DNA of 64,000 bases from JAKAGZ01 sp964412105 (GTDB lineage: Bacteria; Bacteroidota; Ignavibacteria; Ignavibacteriales; Ignavibacteriaceae), in the NCBI GenBank assembly GCA_964412105.1, contig CAYPNM010000003.1, positions 1-64,000 of the forward strand, given 5' to 3'. The notes beneath the pieces were generated by a model that saw nothing but the letters and a program-made list of their open reading frames with translations, did no database searches and was not told the origin of the DNA. Numbering within the stretch: the first letter of the stretch is position 1; each line of letters begins with the position of its first letter. This document shows, in pieces, positions 53,586 through 62,450 of this stretch. Made by a program: the position numbers and the translations under genes.

Positions 53586-53626
53586 AAATTAAAGATCCAA
53601 AAGAAATTTTGAATTGGGAAATGTAA

Positions 53627-54601
53627 ATGAGTAAAAATAAATCAATTGATTATGCAGAGCTTGCCAGCGAAATGCTTTATCAGCAGAAGTCAGAATGGAA
53701 ACAGCTTGCTGATAATTATTCGTCTTTAAGGAAGATTGAAGTTCATGCATTTAACTATGACGGGTTTGAATTAAAGATTCAATTTAATCCTGAAAGGAAG
53801 GCCTCTATTGCAGCAAAAATTGATGAAGAATCAATTAAGGAGCGTGCATGCTTTCTTTGCAAAGAAAATAGGCCAAAAGTACAACGTGAGATTAGCTATA
53901 ATGAAAACTTCACGCTATTATGTAATCCTTTTCCGGTTTTTCCAGAACATTTTACGTTTACATATAAAAGACATTCTCATCAGAAGATATCAGGTAACTT
54001 TGACACTTTCCTTTGTGTTTCAAAAGATTTAGCTAAAAAATACACAGTAATGTATAATGGACCACGGGCAGGTGCATCGGCACCCGATCATGCTCATTTT
54101 CAGGTTGGGACCAAGTACTATATGCCAATCGATAATGAATTCCAGCTGCTGAAGAACAAATATGGCGAAGTACTAAAATATACAGGGAATTTGACAATAA
54201 CTGGGATCAATGATGGAATAAGAAAATATATAGCTATTGAAAGCGCTGACAAGGAACCAATTAAAAAGGCCTTTCAATCGCTTTATGCAGTTTATGAAAA
54301 TATTGCGAATGAAAAAGAAGAGCCTCGGATGAATATTATTGGTCTCTATGAAATGGAAGCAGGCTGGCGGATAATAATATTTCCTAGGTCAAAACACAGG
54401 CCGTCTCATTACTACGCAAAGGAAGATAAGAGAATATTAATCAGTCCTGCAACAGTCGATATGGGAGGAGTTTGTGTTACTTTTTTAGAAGATGATTTTA
54501 ATAAGGTAAATAAAGATAACCTTGCTGAAATACTTAGAGAAGTATCTCTTGGTCAAAAGGAATTTGATAATTTTAAATCAGCATTAGCCAGGGAGTTATA
54601 A
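53627..54601 (+). CDS. DUF4922/HIT-like nucleotidyl-transferase or phosphorylase-like protein
   Basis: This is a 324-residue cytoplasmic protein. The HIT-superfamily signature is 'ASAPDHAHFQVG' (about residues 146-157), with the His-x-His-x-Gln core of GalT/Ap4A phosphorylase-type enzymes. A CxxC pair in 'RACFLCKENRPKVQRE' (about 75-90) resembles the zinc or structural site of the same superfamily, and 'LLCNPFPVFPEHFTF' is the matching substrate-binding strand. The family probably handles nucleotide-sugar or dinucleotide phosphates; the substrate is unknown. It is the first sizeable gene downstream of the fluoride riboswitch. Confidence 0.82.
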   Translation: MSKNKSIDYAELASEMLYQQKSEWKQLADNYSSLRKIEVHAFNYDGFELKIQFNPERKASIAAKIDEESIKERACFLCKENRPKVQREISYNENFTLLCNPFPVFPEHFTFTYKRHSHQKISGNFDTFLCVSKDLAKKYTVMYNGPRAGASAPDHAHFQVGTKYYMPIDNEFQLLKNKYGEVLKYTGNLTITGINDGIRKYIAIESADKEPIKKAFQSLYAVYENIANEKEEPRMNIIGLYEMEAGWRIIIFPRSKHRPSHYYAKEDKRILISPATVDMGGVCVTFLEDDFNKVNKDNLAEILREVSLGQKEFDNFKSALAREL

Positions 54602-54637
54602 GAGTTATGAATTACAAAACTAATTGGGAATCAAGTA

Positions 54638-55075
54638 ATGTCTAAAAACGAAAGGATACAAATTCCGGCTAATCACAGAAGGAGCCTTTCTGTCACTGCT
54701 CATCACATAGAAAATAGTATAGATGAGTTGGAAGAATTGCTAAATAATAAAAGACAAAATAAAGTGACGGAGAAGATAATTAAAAATGTAAATAGTAATG
54801 AGCGAAATAAAATTCTACATCTAATTAACAGGGTCCGAAAACAAAATGAAGAAATGTTTTACGATCTTGATCTGAACTCAAATCAAGTTTACGAAGACAG
54901 AATTTTGCGTAGCAGAATCGGCCATATTTGGACTTTATTATGTGACAGCACCCCTAAAAGCCTTAGAGGATATGGAGAAACCAACGAGCTACAGTCAGAA
55001 CTAATTGACAAGCATGTTAATAATTTACTGAAGACAATAAACGAAATTCAATCGATTATTTTTAAGAAAGAGTAA
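54638..55075 (+). CDS. Hypothetical helical protein
   Basis: This is a 145-residue soluble, almost wholly helical protein without signal peptide or membrane segment. Its pattern ('RRSLSVTAHHIENSIDELEE' then heptad-like helices and 'NKHVNNLLKTINEIQSIIF'-type C-terminus) suggests a small four-helix bundle. It lies 36 bases downstream of the DUF4922 gene on the same strand and probably shares its transcript. I do not recognise the family. Confidence 0.65.
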   Translation: MSKNERIQIPANHRRSLSVTAHHIENSIDELEELLNNKRQNKVTEKIIKNVNSNERNKILHLINRVRKQNEEMFYDLDLNSNQVYEDRILRSRIGHIWTLLCDSTPKSLRGYGETNELQSELIDKHVNNLLKTINEIQSIIFKKE

Positions 55076-55161
55076 TAAATTATTACAAAAACTAACTCAC
55101 CACCTATCCCCTCCTCTGACGAGTGCGCGGTGGGCTTTGAAACAACTATATCCAGCTGCTT

Positions 55162-55932
55162 TTAAGCTACATCTTTATTCGACTTAAACCTGGCAGAAAT
55201 AAATTCCCTGTTCAGTCTAGCAATATTCGACACTGAAATTCCTTTCGGGCATTCAGCCTCGCAAGCATAAGTATTGGTACAATTTCCAAAACCAAGCTCA
55301 TCCATTTTAACTACCATTTCCTGTACCCGTTCATATCTTTCAGGCTGACCCTGCGGAAGCAAAGCATATTGAGAAACTTTAGCGCCTACAAATAACATAG
55401 CCGATGAATTCTTGCATGCTGCAACACACGCCCCACAACCGATACATTCGGCGGCATCCAGAGAATTATCTGCAGCTTCTTTCGATATGGGGATTGCATT
55501 TGCATCAGGAGCACTCCCTGTATTAAAAGATATAAAAGCGCCGGCTTGTTGGATTTTATCGAATGCCGAACGGTCCACTATTAAATCCTTTATTATCGGA
55601 AATGGCTTTGCTCTCATAGGTTCGATATAAATAGTTTCGCCATTCTTAAAATTACGCATATGCAATTGGCAGGTCGCGGTTTTGGGTAAAGGACCGTGTG
55701 GATGACCATTAATTACAAGCCCGCATGTTCCGCAGATACCCTCCCTGCAATCGCTCTCGAATGCTACAGGATCCTTGCCTTCTTTTTCAAGACGATTGTT
55801 AAGTTCATCCAGCATTTCTAAAACAGATGCATCGGGTGAAACTGTCACTTTGAATTCTTCAAAGCTACCTTTGGCATCTGCCGATTTTTGTCTCCAAATA
55901 TTTAATGCAAGATTTATATGTTCGCTACTCAT
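55162..55932 (-). CDS. sdhB: Succinate dehydrogenase/fumarate reductase iron-sulfur subunit
   Basis: This is a 256-residue protein. The [2Fe-2S] ligands are in 'CREGICGTCGLVINGHPHG' (about 62-80). The [4Fe-4S] and [3Fe-4S] ligands are in 'CIGCGACVAACKNSSAM' (about 163-179) and 'CTNTYACEAECPKGISVS' (about 218-235). It passes electrons between the flavoprotein and the membrane quinone site. The start shares one base with the stop of sdhA. It is the last gene of the sdhC-sdhA-sdhB operon. Confidence 0.96.
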   Translation of the reverse strand: MSSEHINLALNIWRQKSADAKGSFEEFKVTVSPDASVLEMLDELNNRLEKEGKDPVAFESDCREGICGTCGLVINGHPHGPLPKTATCQLHMRNFKNGETIYIEPMRAKPFPIIKDLIVDRSAFDKIQQAGAFISFNTGSAPDANAIPISKEAADNSLDAAECIGCGACVAACKNSSAMLFVGAKVSQYALLPQGQPERYERVQEMVVKMDELGFGNCTNTYACEAECPKGISVSNIARLNREFISARFKSNKDVA

Positions 55933-57845
55933 TATTTATAACTCCTTGTAGCTAGTTTTACATTTTTAAAATGAAGCGCTTCTTTATGCAGTTTCCAGTT
56001 TCCGGCCTTTTTATATTCCCAGGCAGCAACGTAAGTATATTTATCATCTCTTCTAAGCGCTTCTCCTTCAGTCGTCTGATATTCTTCCCTGAAATGCCCG
56101 CCGCAAGATTCTTTCCTGTCCAAAGCGTCAACTGCCATCAGTTCGCCAAGCTCGAGGAAATCGGCAACCCTTCCGGCTCTTTCAAGAGTCTGGTTCAGGC
56201 TCTCGGCCTTACCAACTACTTTTGTATCAGTCCAGAACTCTTCTCTTAATTCTTTGATCTGCTTAATGGCTTCCTTTAAACCTTTGCCTGACCTTGACAT
56301 GCCAACTTTATCAATCAGGATATGTCCAAGCCGTTTGTGAATTTCATCAACTGTTTGCTTTCCATTTAATGAAAGCAACTTATTAACCGTTTCCTTCACG
56401 TTATTCTGTGCATCTTTAAATTCCGTCCCATTCGGATCAACCTTTTCGGGTTTTTCCGTTGAAAGATAATTTCCGATTGTGTAAGGAATGACGAAATAGC
56501 CGTCGGATAATCCCTGCATCAATGCACTGGCGCCAAGCCGGTTTGCGCCGTGATCAGAGAAGTTTGCTTCGCCAAGCACAAACAAACCCGGAACGTTGCT
56601 CATAAGGTTATAATCTACCCATAGCCCACCCATTGTATAATGCGGCGCAGGATAAATCTGCATCGGTACTTCGTACGGGTCAACTCCGGTAATGTTTGCA
56701 TATATATCAAACAAGTTACCATATTTATCTTTAACACCATCTTTGCCTATTCGCTCAAATGCATCAGAAAAATCAAGATAGACAGCTCTTCCACCACCGA
56801 CTCCCCGACCTTCATCACAAACATATTTTGCATTTCTCGAAGCGACATCGCGCGGAACAAGATTACCGAATGCAGGGTATTTTCTTTCAAGATAATAATC
56901 TCTTTCGTCTTCAGGTATTTGATTTGGTAGACGATTGTCCTTGGCTTTTTTCGGAACCCAAATCCTTCCATCGTTCCTTAAGCTTTCGCTCATCAATACC
57001 AGCTTCGATTGACCTTCTCCATGAACAGGCAGACAAGTCGGATGAATTTGCGTATAGCATGGATTGGCAAACGTCGCTCCTCTTTTATGTGCACGCCAAG
57101 CAGCGGTTACATTCGAATTCATCGCATTGGTAGAAAGGAAATAAACATTGGAGTATCCGCCTGTTGCAAGAATTACAGCCTGTGCTGAATAGGTTTCCGT
57201 TTCGCCGTTCAACAGATTTCGAACGATTATTCCCTGGGCTCGTCCTTTTACCAGAACAAGATCCAGAAATTCCCTGCGCGGAAAAACTTCTACATTACCA
57301 AGCTTTACCTGCCGGTTCATTGAACTATAAGCGCCGAGTAGAAGTTGCTGACCTGTTTCACCTCGCGCATAAAAAGTTCTTGAAACCTGTGCACCGCCGA
57401 ATGAGCGGTTAGCTAGCGTTCCACCATATTCTCTTGCAAAAGGAACACCCTGTGCAACACATTGATCAATTATATTATTACTGACTTCTGCCAGTCGGTA
57501 AACATTTGCCTCGCGCGAACGAAAATCTCCGCCTTTAATCGTATCATAGAATAACCGAAAAACAGAGTCGGCATCGTTCTGATAATTTTTAGCAGCATTT
57601 ATTCCACCCTGTGCAGCAATCGAATGCGCCCTCCGTGCAGAATCGTGATATGTAAATGCTTTTACTTTATATCCAAGTTCTCCAAGAGTAGCTGCAGCCG
57701 ATGCCCCTGCTAAACCAGTTCCAACTACTATTATATCATATTTCCTTTTGTTCGCGGGGTTCACAACCTTCATACTGAACTTGTGGTTCGTCCACTTTTC
57801 AGCAAGATTACCTTCCGGAACTTTTGGGTCTAATTTTATCATCAT
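55932..57845 (-). CDS. sdhA: Succinate dehydrogenase/fumarate reductase flavoprotein subunit
   Basis: This is a 637-residue protein. FAD-binding 'IIVVGTGLAGASAAATLGEL' is at about residues 38-57, and the covalent-FAD His lies in 'ARRAHSIAAQGGINAAKNY'. Catalytic Arg/His residues are in 'HYTMGGLWVDYNLMSNVPGL' and 'GEANFSDHGANRLGASALMQ'. It oxidises succinate to fumarate, or the reverse, in the cytoplasm. Length and the single-chain SdhC indicate the type B enzyme of Bacteroidota. It overlaps sdhC by 4 bases. Confidence 0.97.
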   Translation of the reverse strand: MMIKLDPKVPEGNLAEKWTNHKFSMKVVNPANKRKYDIIVVGTGLAGASAAATLGELGYKVKAFTYHDSARRAHSIAAQGGINAAKNYQNDADSVFRLFYDTIKGGDFRSREANVYRLAEVSNNIIDQCVAQGVPFAREYGGTLANRSFGGAQVSRTFYARGETGQQLLLGAYSSMNRQVKLGNVEVFPRREFLDLVLVKGRAQGIIVRNLLNGETETYSAQAVILATGGYSNVYFLSTNAMNSNVTAAWRAHKRGATFANPCYTQIHPTCLPVHGEGQSKLVLMSESLRNDGRIWVPKKAKDNRLPNQIPEDERDYYLERKYPAFGNLVPRDVASRNAKYVCDEGRGVGGGRAVYLDFSDAFERIGKDGVKDKYGNLFDIYANITGVDPYEVPMQIYPAPHYTMGGLWVDYNLMSNVPGLFVLGEANFSDHGANRLGASALMQGLSDGYFVIPYTIGNYLSTEKPEKVDPNGTEFKDAQNNVKETVNKLLSLNGKQTVDEIHKRLGHILIDKVGMSRSGKGLKEAIKQIKELREEFWTDTKVVGKAESLNQTLERAGRVADFLELGELMAVDALDRKESCGGHFREEYQTTEGEALRRDDKYTYVAAWEYKKAGNWKLHKEALHFKNVKLATRSYK

Positions 57846-58498
57846 TTACCTCCAAAGAAAAATAAAAAGTAAATTGGAATTGAGGCAAATCCCACAGCCA
57901 TAACTATTGCATAAAAAGTTCCAAACTTTTTAATAAAAGGAGTATATTTTTTATGATTCCACCCGAAAGTTTGAAATGCGCTCTGGAAAGCATGATTCAG
58001 ATGGAAACCAAGCAAAACCATTGCAATTATATAAAATATTGAATACCAGGCTTCCCTGAACCAGCCTGTAACAAGTACATAAAGATTTTCTGCACTCCCG
58101 GAATTATACGGCGCCCAGAACGTTACAAGATGAAGAACTAGGAAAATAAATATTATGATACCTGTCTGAAACATAAACCTTGAATAAAGCGAGCTGTTTT
58201 CAGACGAAGCGTTGATCTTATATTTAACCGGTTTTGCAATCCTGTTTTCAATCCACAGCTTTGTGCCATAGATAATATGAAAAATGAAAATCAGTGCCAG
58301 GATTACTTCAACCACTCTCACAATAGGCTTAAGAGATTCAAGTGCCCCCGCATATGTGTTGAATGCTTTTTCTCCCCCGAAAAGTGAGAGATTGCCAGCG
58401 AGGTGAAAGATTATAAACAGAACCAGTAAAATACCGGTAATTGCCATAATAAATTTTTTGCCGATTGATGAGGTAAAAGATTTCGTAAACCAACCCAT
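57842..58498 (-). CDS. sdhC: Succinate dehydrogenase cytochrome b subunit (type B, five helices)
   Basis: This is a 218-residue membrane protein with five predicted helices at about 16-36, 62-82, 108-130, 146-168 and 192-214. Heme-ligand histidines fit the di-heme b558 type: 'FIIFHLAGNLSLFGG', 'FIFHIIYGTKLW', 'FLVLHLVTFW' and 'GFHLNHAFQSAFQTFGWNHK'. It anchors SdhAB and reduces menaquinone. It is the first gene of the operon; the promoter lies in the divergent region towards the mutarotase gene. Confidence 0.95.
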   Translation of the reverse strand: MGWFTKSFTSSIGKKFIMAITGILLVLFIIFHLAGNLSLFGGEKAFNTYAGALESLKPIVRVVEVILALIFIFHIIYGTKLWIENRIAKPVKYKINASSENSSLYSRFMFQTGIIIFIFLVLHLVTFWAPYNSGSAENLYVLVTGWFREAWYSIFYIIAMVLLGFHLNHAFQSAFQTFGWNHKKYTPFIKKFGTFYAIVMAVGFASIPIYFLFFFGGK

Positions 58499-58781
58499 TG
58501 AATTTCTCCTATGTGTAATCAGAAATTCTGAAGAATTTATTTATCAGAATAATAAAAGAACGAAAGGTCCCCTTAATTAATGTGTATATTGGCACTTGTA
58601 GATAATGCATCAAGAATGGCAATATCCGAAAGTCCGCTAATAACTTTTTAAACAATAAGTAAAATTATCTAATATTGGCTATAAAATCAATTTAAAGTAT
58701 ATAATTTGAAAAGTTTTGGGATACCATTTTCCTTAAATTAAGTCTGAATTTTTTAACTTATTCAATTGAGGAGAAATTAAA

Positions 58782-59912
58782 ATGCAGATTAAAAAATTTT
58801 CCATCCTAATTATAATTATGCTTTCAATTTTATCTTTCAATTGCAGTGAAAGTAATCAGCAATTATCTCCTGGGAAAAGGTTATTCGGTAAACTCAGTAA
58901 TGGGAAAGAGGTTTATATGTACACTTTAAAAAATAAAAATGGAATGACAGCTGAAATTACTAATTATGGCGCTACTGTCGTTTCCTTATTTGCTCCTGAC
59001 AAGAATGGAAAATTTGCCGATGTTATACTTGGATATGATAGTCTGCATAGCTATGAAAATGGAACTTCTTATTTCGGGGCTATTGTTGGCAGATATGGAA
59101 ACAGGATCGGCAAGGGAAGGTTTACACTTGAAGGGAAGACCTATCAACTTACCATCAACAATGGTGAAAATCATCTCCACGGAGGAACAATCGGTTTTAA
59201 TAAGAAACTCTGGACTACTGATTCATTTGACGGACATTCTTTAAAAATGACACTAGTCAGCCCCGATGGCGATCAGGGATATCCCGGTACCTTAACCCTA
59301 ACCGTTACTTACACACTAACCGATAACAACGAATTGAAAATTGACTATTCTGCAACAACCGATAAGCCAACGATTTTAAATCCAACTAATCATTGTTACT
59401 TTAATTTAACTGGCAATCCTCAAAATACAATTCTTAATCACGTACTAATGATTAACGCTGACAAGTATACACCAATAGATAGCGAGTTTATTACAACAGG
59501 AGAAATTGCTAATGTAGCAGGAACTCCGATGGATTTCAGGGAGCCGACGCCGATTGGTAAACGCATAAATGATGATTTTATTCAGTTAAAAAACGGAAAA
59601 GGTTACGACCATAACTGGGTATTGAATGATTACAATGGTAATGTCAGAGAAGCTGCTACGGTTTATGATCCTTCCAGCGGTAGAGAATTGGAAGTCTTAA
59701 CAGATCAGCCGGGGGTTCAATTTTATTCAGGAAATTTTCTTGATGGTTCTGAAATTGGGAAAGGCGGAATACATTATCAACACCGCACAGCAATGTGTTT
59801 AGAAACCCAGCATTTCCCGGATTCACCAAATAAGAAAAATTTCCCATCCGTTGAATTAAAACCGGGTGAGAAGTTTAGCTCAACAACTATTTATAAGTTT
59901 ACAGCCAAATGA
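58782..59912 (+). CDS. galM: Aldose 1-epimerase (galactose mutarotase), lipoprotein
   Basis: This is a 376-residue protein. A lipoprotein signal ends in 'LSILSFNCSES' (Cys21), so the enzyme is probably periplasmic or surface-attached. Family motifs are 'TNYGATVVSLFAPDKNGK' (about 60-77), 'FGAIVGRYGNRIGKGRF', 'NNGENHLHGG' with the substrate His, 'NPTNHCYFNLTG' with the catalytic His, and the C-terminal catalytic Glu region 'HRTAMCLETQHFPDSPN'. It interconverts alpha and beta anomers of sugars. A TTGAGGAG site precedes the ATG. A glycosidase remnant lies directly downstream. Confidence 0.95.
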   Translation: MQIKKFSILIIIMLSILSFNCSESNQQLSPGKRLFGKLSNGKEVYMYTLKNKNGMTAEITNYGATVVSLFAPDKNGKFADVILGYDSLHSYENGTSYFGAIVGRYGNRIGKGRFTLEGKTYQLTINNGENHLHGGTIGFNKKLWTTDSFDGHSLKMTLVSPDGDQGYPGTLTLTVTYTLTDNNELKIDYSATTDKPTILNPTNHCYFNLTGNPQNTILNHVLMINADKYTPIDSEFITTGEIANVAGTPMDFREPTPIGKRINDDFIQLKNGKGYDHNWVLNDYNGNVREAATVYDPSSGRELEVLTDQPGVQFYSGNFLDGSEIGKGGIHYQHRTAMCLETQHFPDSPNKKNFPSVELKPGEKFSSTTIYKFTAK

Positions 59913-59921
59913 TGTAATTAA

Positions 59922-60053
59922 ATTGGAAAAGATGAATACAATGAATTAAAATTTGAAAAAGTAAAAACAACAGCAATAAGGATGATTGTTACTTTACAGA
60001 AAAACTGGCCTTCAGGAATACACGAGTGGGCAATTAACTATTTTCGGCGATAA
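59922..60053 (+). pseudogene. C-terminal remnant of a glycoside hydrolase gene
   Basis: After a stop codon, a frame of 43 residues ends at TAA 60051-60053 and reads '...DEYNELKFEKVKTTAIR', 'MIVTLQKNWPSGIHEW' and then 'AINYF'. This resembles the extreme C-terminal beta-strands of large secreted glycosidases such as GH127/beta-L-arabinofuranosidase types ('...TTALRLEVQLQ..FSGGI.EW'). No start codon or catalytic part remains. It lies 9 bases after the galM stop, so a larger sugar-degrading locus was probably deleted here. Confidence 0.6.
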
Positions 60054-60117
60054 TGACACTTTTTAGTTTTGAATTATGACTATTTAATTCTATATTCACA
60101 AAGTTCTTTCAATAATG

Positions 60118-60284
60118 ATTTATGGTGTCCCGAATAAAATCGGGAAGAATAGGGAAACCGGTGTGATTCCGGTACTGTCGCGCAACTGTGATAGGCAATT
60201 CCGAATAGCAGTATTAAACCACTGGAGCAACATATTTCCGGGAAGGTGCTGTTAAAGCCTTTAGTCAGGAGACCTGCCATAAAT
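60118..60284 (+). promoter_or_regulatory. Cobalamin riboswitch
   Basis: Conserved segments are present in order: AGGGAAACCGGTGTGATTCC (60151-60170), then GGTACTGTCGCGCAACTGT, and TTTAGTCAGGAGACCTGCC (60261-60279). The closing helix P1 is ATTTATGG (60118-60125) with CCATAAAT (60277-60284), eight perfect pairs. The start codon of the BtuB-like receptor is 142 bases downstream. Binding of adenosylcobalamin or a relative should repress that receptor gene. Confidence 0.97.
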
Positions 60285-60425
60285 CAAACTAATAATCGAC
60301 CTTCGCGGGCAAGGTTAGGTTAACGAGAGTTTCTCTCCGTTTATCAAACTTTAATTTCCCACGAAGTTACAACTTAATCATTTTACCGATTGTTCAATGC
60401 AATCAAGTTTAATGGAGTAACTTCT

Positions 60426-62384
60426 ATGGCAAAAAGATTTTTCTTTTCCTTCGTTTTTCTGATCTTTATTTTTTCGGTGGCTGTAACGGCCCAATACCAA
60501 CAAGCCGATTCGCTTAGATCATTTGAGCTTTCCAACGTTGTGGTTACTGCCACTAGAACTGCAACTCCGGTTTATGAATTAGCAAGTTCTGTTTCTCTCA
60601 TTGATTCCACTCAAATAAAGAACTCACACAATTTTAATATTTATGAATTGCTTCAATCTCAAACTGGGATAAGTATTTCACAGCAAGGAGCTCCAGGTGC
60701 TTTTACACAGGTTTATATTCGGGGTGCAGATCCTTCACAAACGCAAGTACTAATAGATGGCATAGATATGAATATGGTAAATGATCCCGGCAATACTTAC
60801 GATTTTGCTGATCTTTCTACAGATAATATTGACAGAATTGAAATTATACGAGGACCACAAAGTACATTATACGGATCTGATGCGCTGGCAGGTGTCATAA
60901 ATATCATTACTAAAAAAGGTAGCGGAAAGCCTAAATTTACCATCTCAACTGAAGGTGGATCATATAATACATATAAAGGTGCTCTTGGTTCAAGCGGAGC
61001 ACTAAATAAAATGAACTATTCTTTAGCCCTCAGTAAATTTAAAACAGATGGTTTTTCGGCTGCTGATCAAAAATTTGGAAATACTGAAAAAGATGGTACT
61101 GATAATTATAATGTTTCAGCAAGGATAGGATATGATATTAGCAATAATTTTAATCTGATTTTTTTTGGAAGGTTTACCAAAGCAAATACAGATCTTGATC
61201 AATTCGGCGGACCGTATGGTGATGACCCTACTTACAAGTACAATCTTGAGGAAGGTGCCTACAGGTTGGGAGGGAATCTGAAACTTTTCAGTGGAGAATG
61301 GAATCAGAAATTTGGGATTTCATTTTCAAAAAATTTAAGAAAATACAAGTTTGATGTTACGCAAAATAATCCTGCTGAGTCACGAAGTAATTATAATGGT
61401 AAAAGACTGAGATTTGAATGGCAAAATAATTTTCAGATATTTCCGGAGAATATTTTAATCTTTGGCATAGAAACAGAAAATGAATCTGCAAGTTCATATT
61501 ACTATTATAATAATGTTTTAAGTGGCAGTCCGTTATCGACTATAAGCGAATTCCCTGAACAAAGTGTTCAAACAACAGGAATATATTTAGAAAATCAGCT
61601 TAAAGTGAATAATAGCTTTTTCGGCTCAATTGGTGTAAGGTATGATAAACATGAAAAATTTGGTTCAGTCGTAACTTTTAGGATTGCGCCTGCTTACGTT
61701 TTCTGGAGTACAGGTACAAAAATAAAGGCAACTTATGGAACCGGGTTTAAAGCCCCTTCCCTGTTTTATCTTTTTGATCCTGCTTACGGAAACCCAGATT
61801 TATCACCGGAAAAAAGTAGAGGTTGGGACGCAGGAATTGAGCAATATTTAATTGGTTACTCGGTAACGGCAGGTGTAACTTATTTTCAAAATACTTTTAC
61901 CGATCTTTTTGGTTTCGATAGCTATTTCAAAACAGTCAATATTAATAAGTCAGAAACAAAAGGCCTGGAATTTTATCTGCAAGCGAAGCCATCACTTAAT
62001 ATTTTTGTTTATGCAAATTACACTTATACTGATAGTAAAGATCTAAGTCCGGGAAGCGTTGATGAAAATCTTCCATTATTAAGAAGACCCAAACATAAAG
62101 CTGCAATAAATATCGATTATAGGTTCACTGAATCATTGAATGCTGACGCGGAAGCAATTTTTGTTGGGAAACGCGACGATAAAGATTTTTCAACCTATCC
62201 GGCTACAAGAATTATACTTGACAGTTATACCTTATTAAATGCTTCTGCCACATATAAGGTTAATAATTTAATACAACTTTATGGAAGACTTGTAAATATT
62301 CTTAATTCCGCATATGAAGAAATTTATGGTTATGGTACTGCAGGTAGATCAGGCTATATTGGCCTTAAGATAAGTTTTGAATAG
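60426..62384 (+). CDS. btuB: TonB-dependent vitamin B12 receptor, BtuB-like
   Basis: ATG 60426 is chosen because GGAG stands 9 bases upstream and a proper signal peptide follows ('FFFSFVFLIFIFSVAVTAQ'); an in-frame ATG at 60390 lacks both. The mature protein has a plug domain ('VTATRTATPVYELASSVSLI' and 'GPQSTLYGSDALAGVINIIT') and a 22-strand barrel ending 'YIGLKISFE'. There is no carboxypeptidase-like N-domain, unlike the receptor at 4.9 kb. The cobalamin riboswitch directly upstream identifies the cargo as a corrinoid. It is followed by a DUF6580 gene, 66 bases away. Confidence 0.93.
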   Translation: MAKRFFFSFVFLIFIFSVAVTAQYQQADSLRSFELSNVVVTATRTATPVYELASSVSLIDSTQIKNSHNFNIYELLQSQTGISISQQGAPGAFTQVYIRGADPSQTQVLIDGIDMNMVNDPGNTYDFADLSTDNIDRIEIIRGPQSTLYGSDALAGVINIITKKGSGKPKFTISTEGGSYNTYKGALGSSGALNKMNYSLALSKFKTDGFSAADQKFGNTEKDGTDNYNVSARIGYDISNNFNLIFFGRFTKANTDLDQFGGPYGDDPTYKYNLEEGAYRLGGNLKLFSGEWNQKFGISFSKNLRKYKFDVTQNNPAESRSNYNGKRLRFEWQNNFQIFPENILIFGIETENESASSYYYYNNVLSGSPLSTISEFPEQSVQTTGIYLENQLKVNNSFFGSIGVRYDKHEKFGSVVTFRIAPAYVFWSTGTKIKATYGTGFKAPSLFYLFDPAYGNPDLSPEKSRGWDAGIEQYLIGYSVTAGVTYFQNTFTDLFGFDSYFKTVNINKSETKGLEFYLQAKPSLNIFVYANYTYTDSKDLSPGSVDENLPLLRRPKHKAAINIDYRFTESLNADAEAIFVGKRDDKDFSTYPATRIILDSYTLLNASATYKVNNLIQLYGRLVNILNSAYEEIYGYGTAGRSGYIGLKISFE

Positions 62385-62450
62385 AAATATTATTCTTTAT
62401 ATATTTAATTAATAAAAACAGCAACAAACCTTTTAATGCAAGGAGTTATA

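Noticed and set aside
58580..58605. Possible sigma-54 promoter (TTGGCAC ... TGC) upstream of galM
   Set aside because: The spacing between the GG and GC elements is three bases too long for a sigma-54 site.
60080..60280. 66-codon minus-strand frame
   Set aside because: It is the reverse complement of the cobalamin riboswitch, whose conserved boxes explain the sequence.
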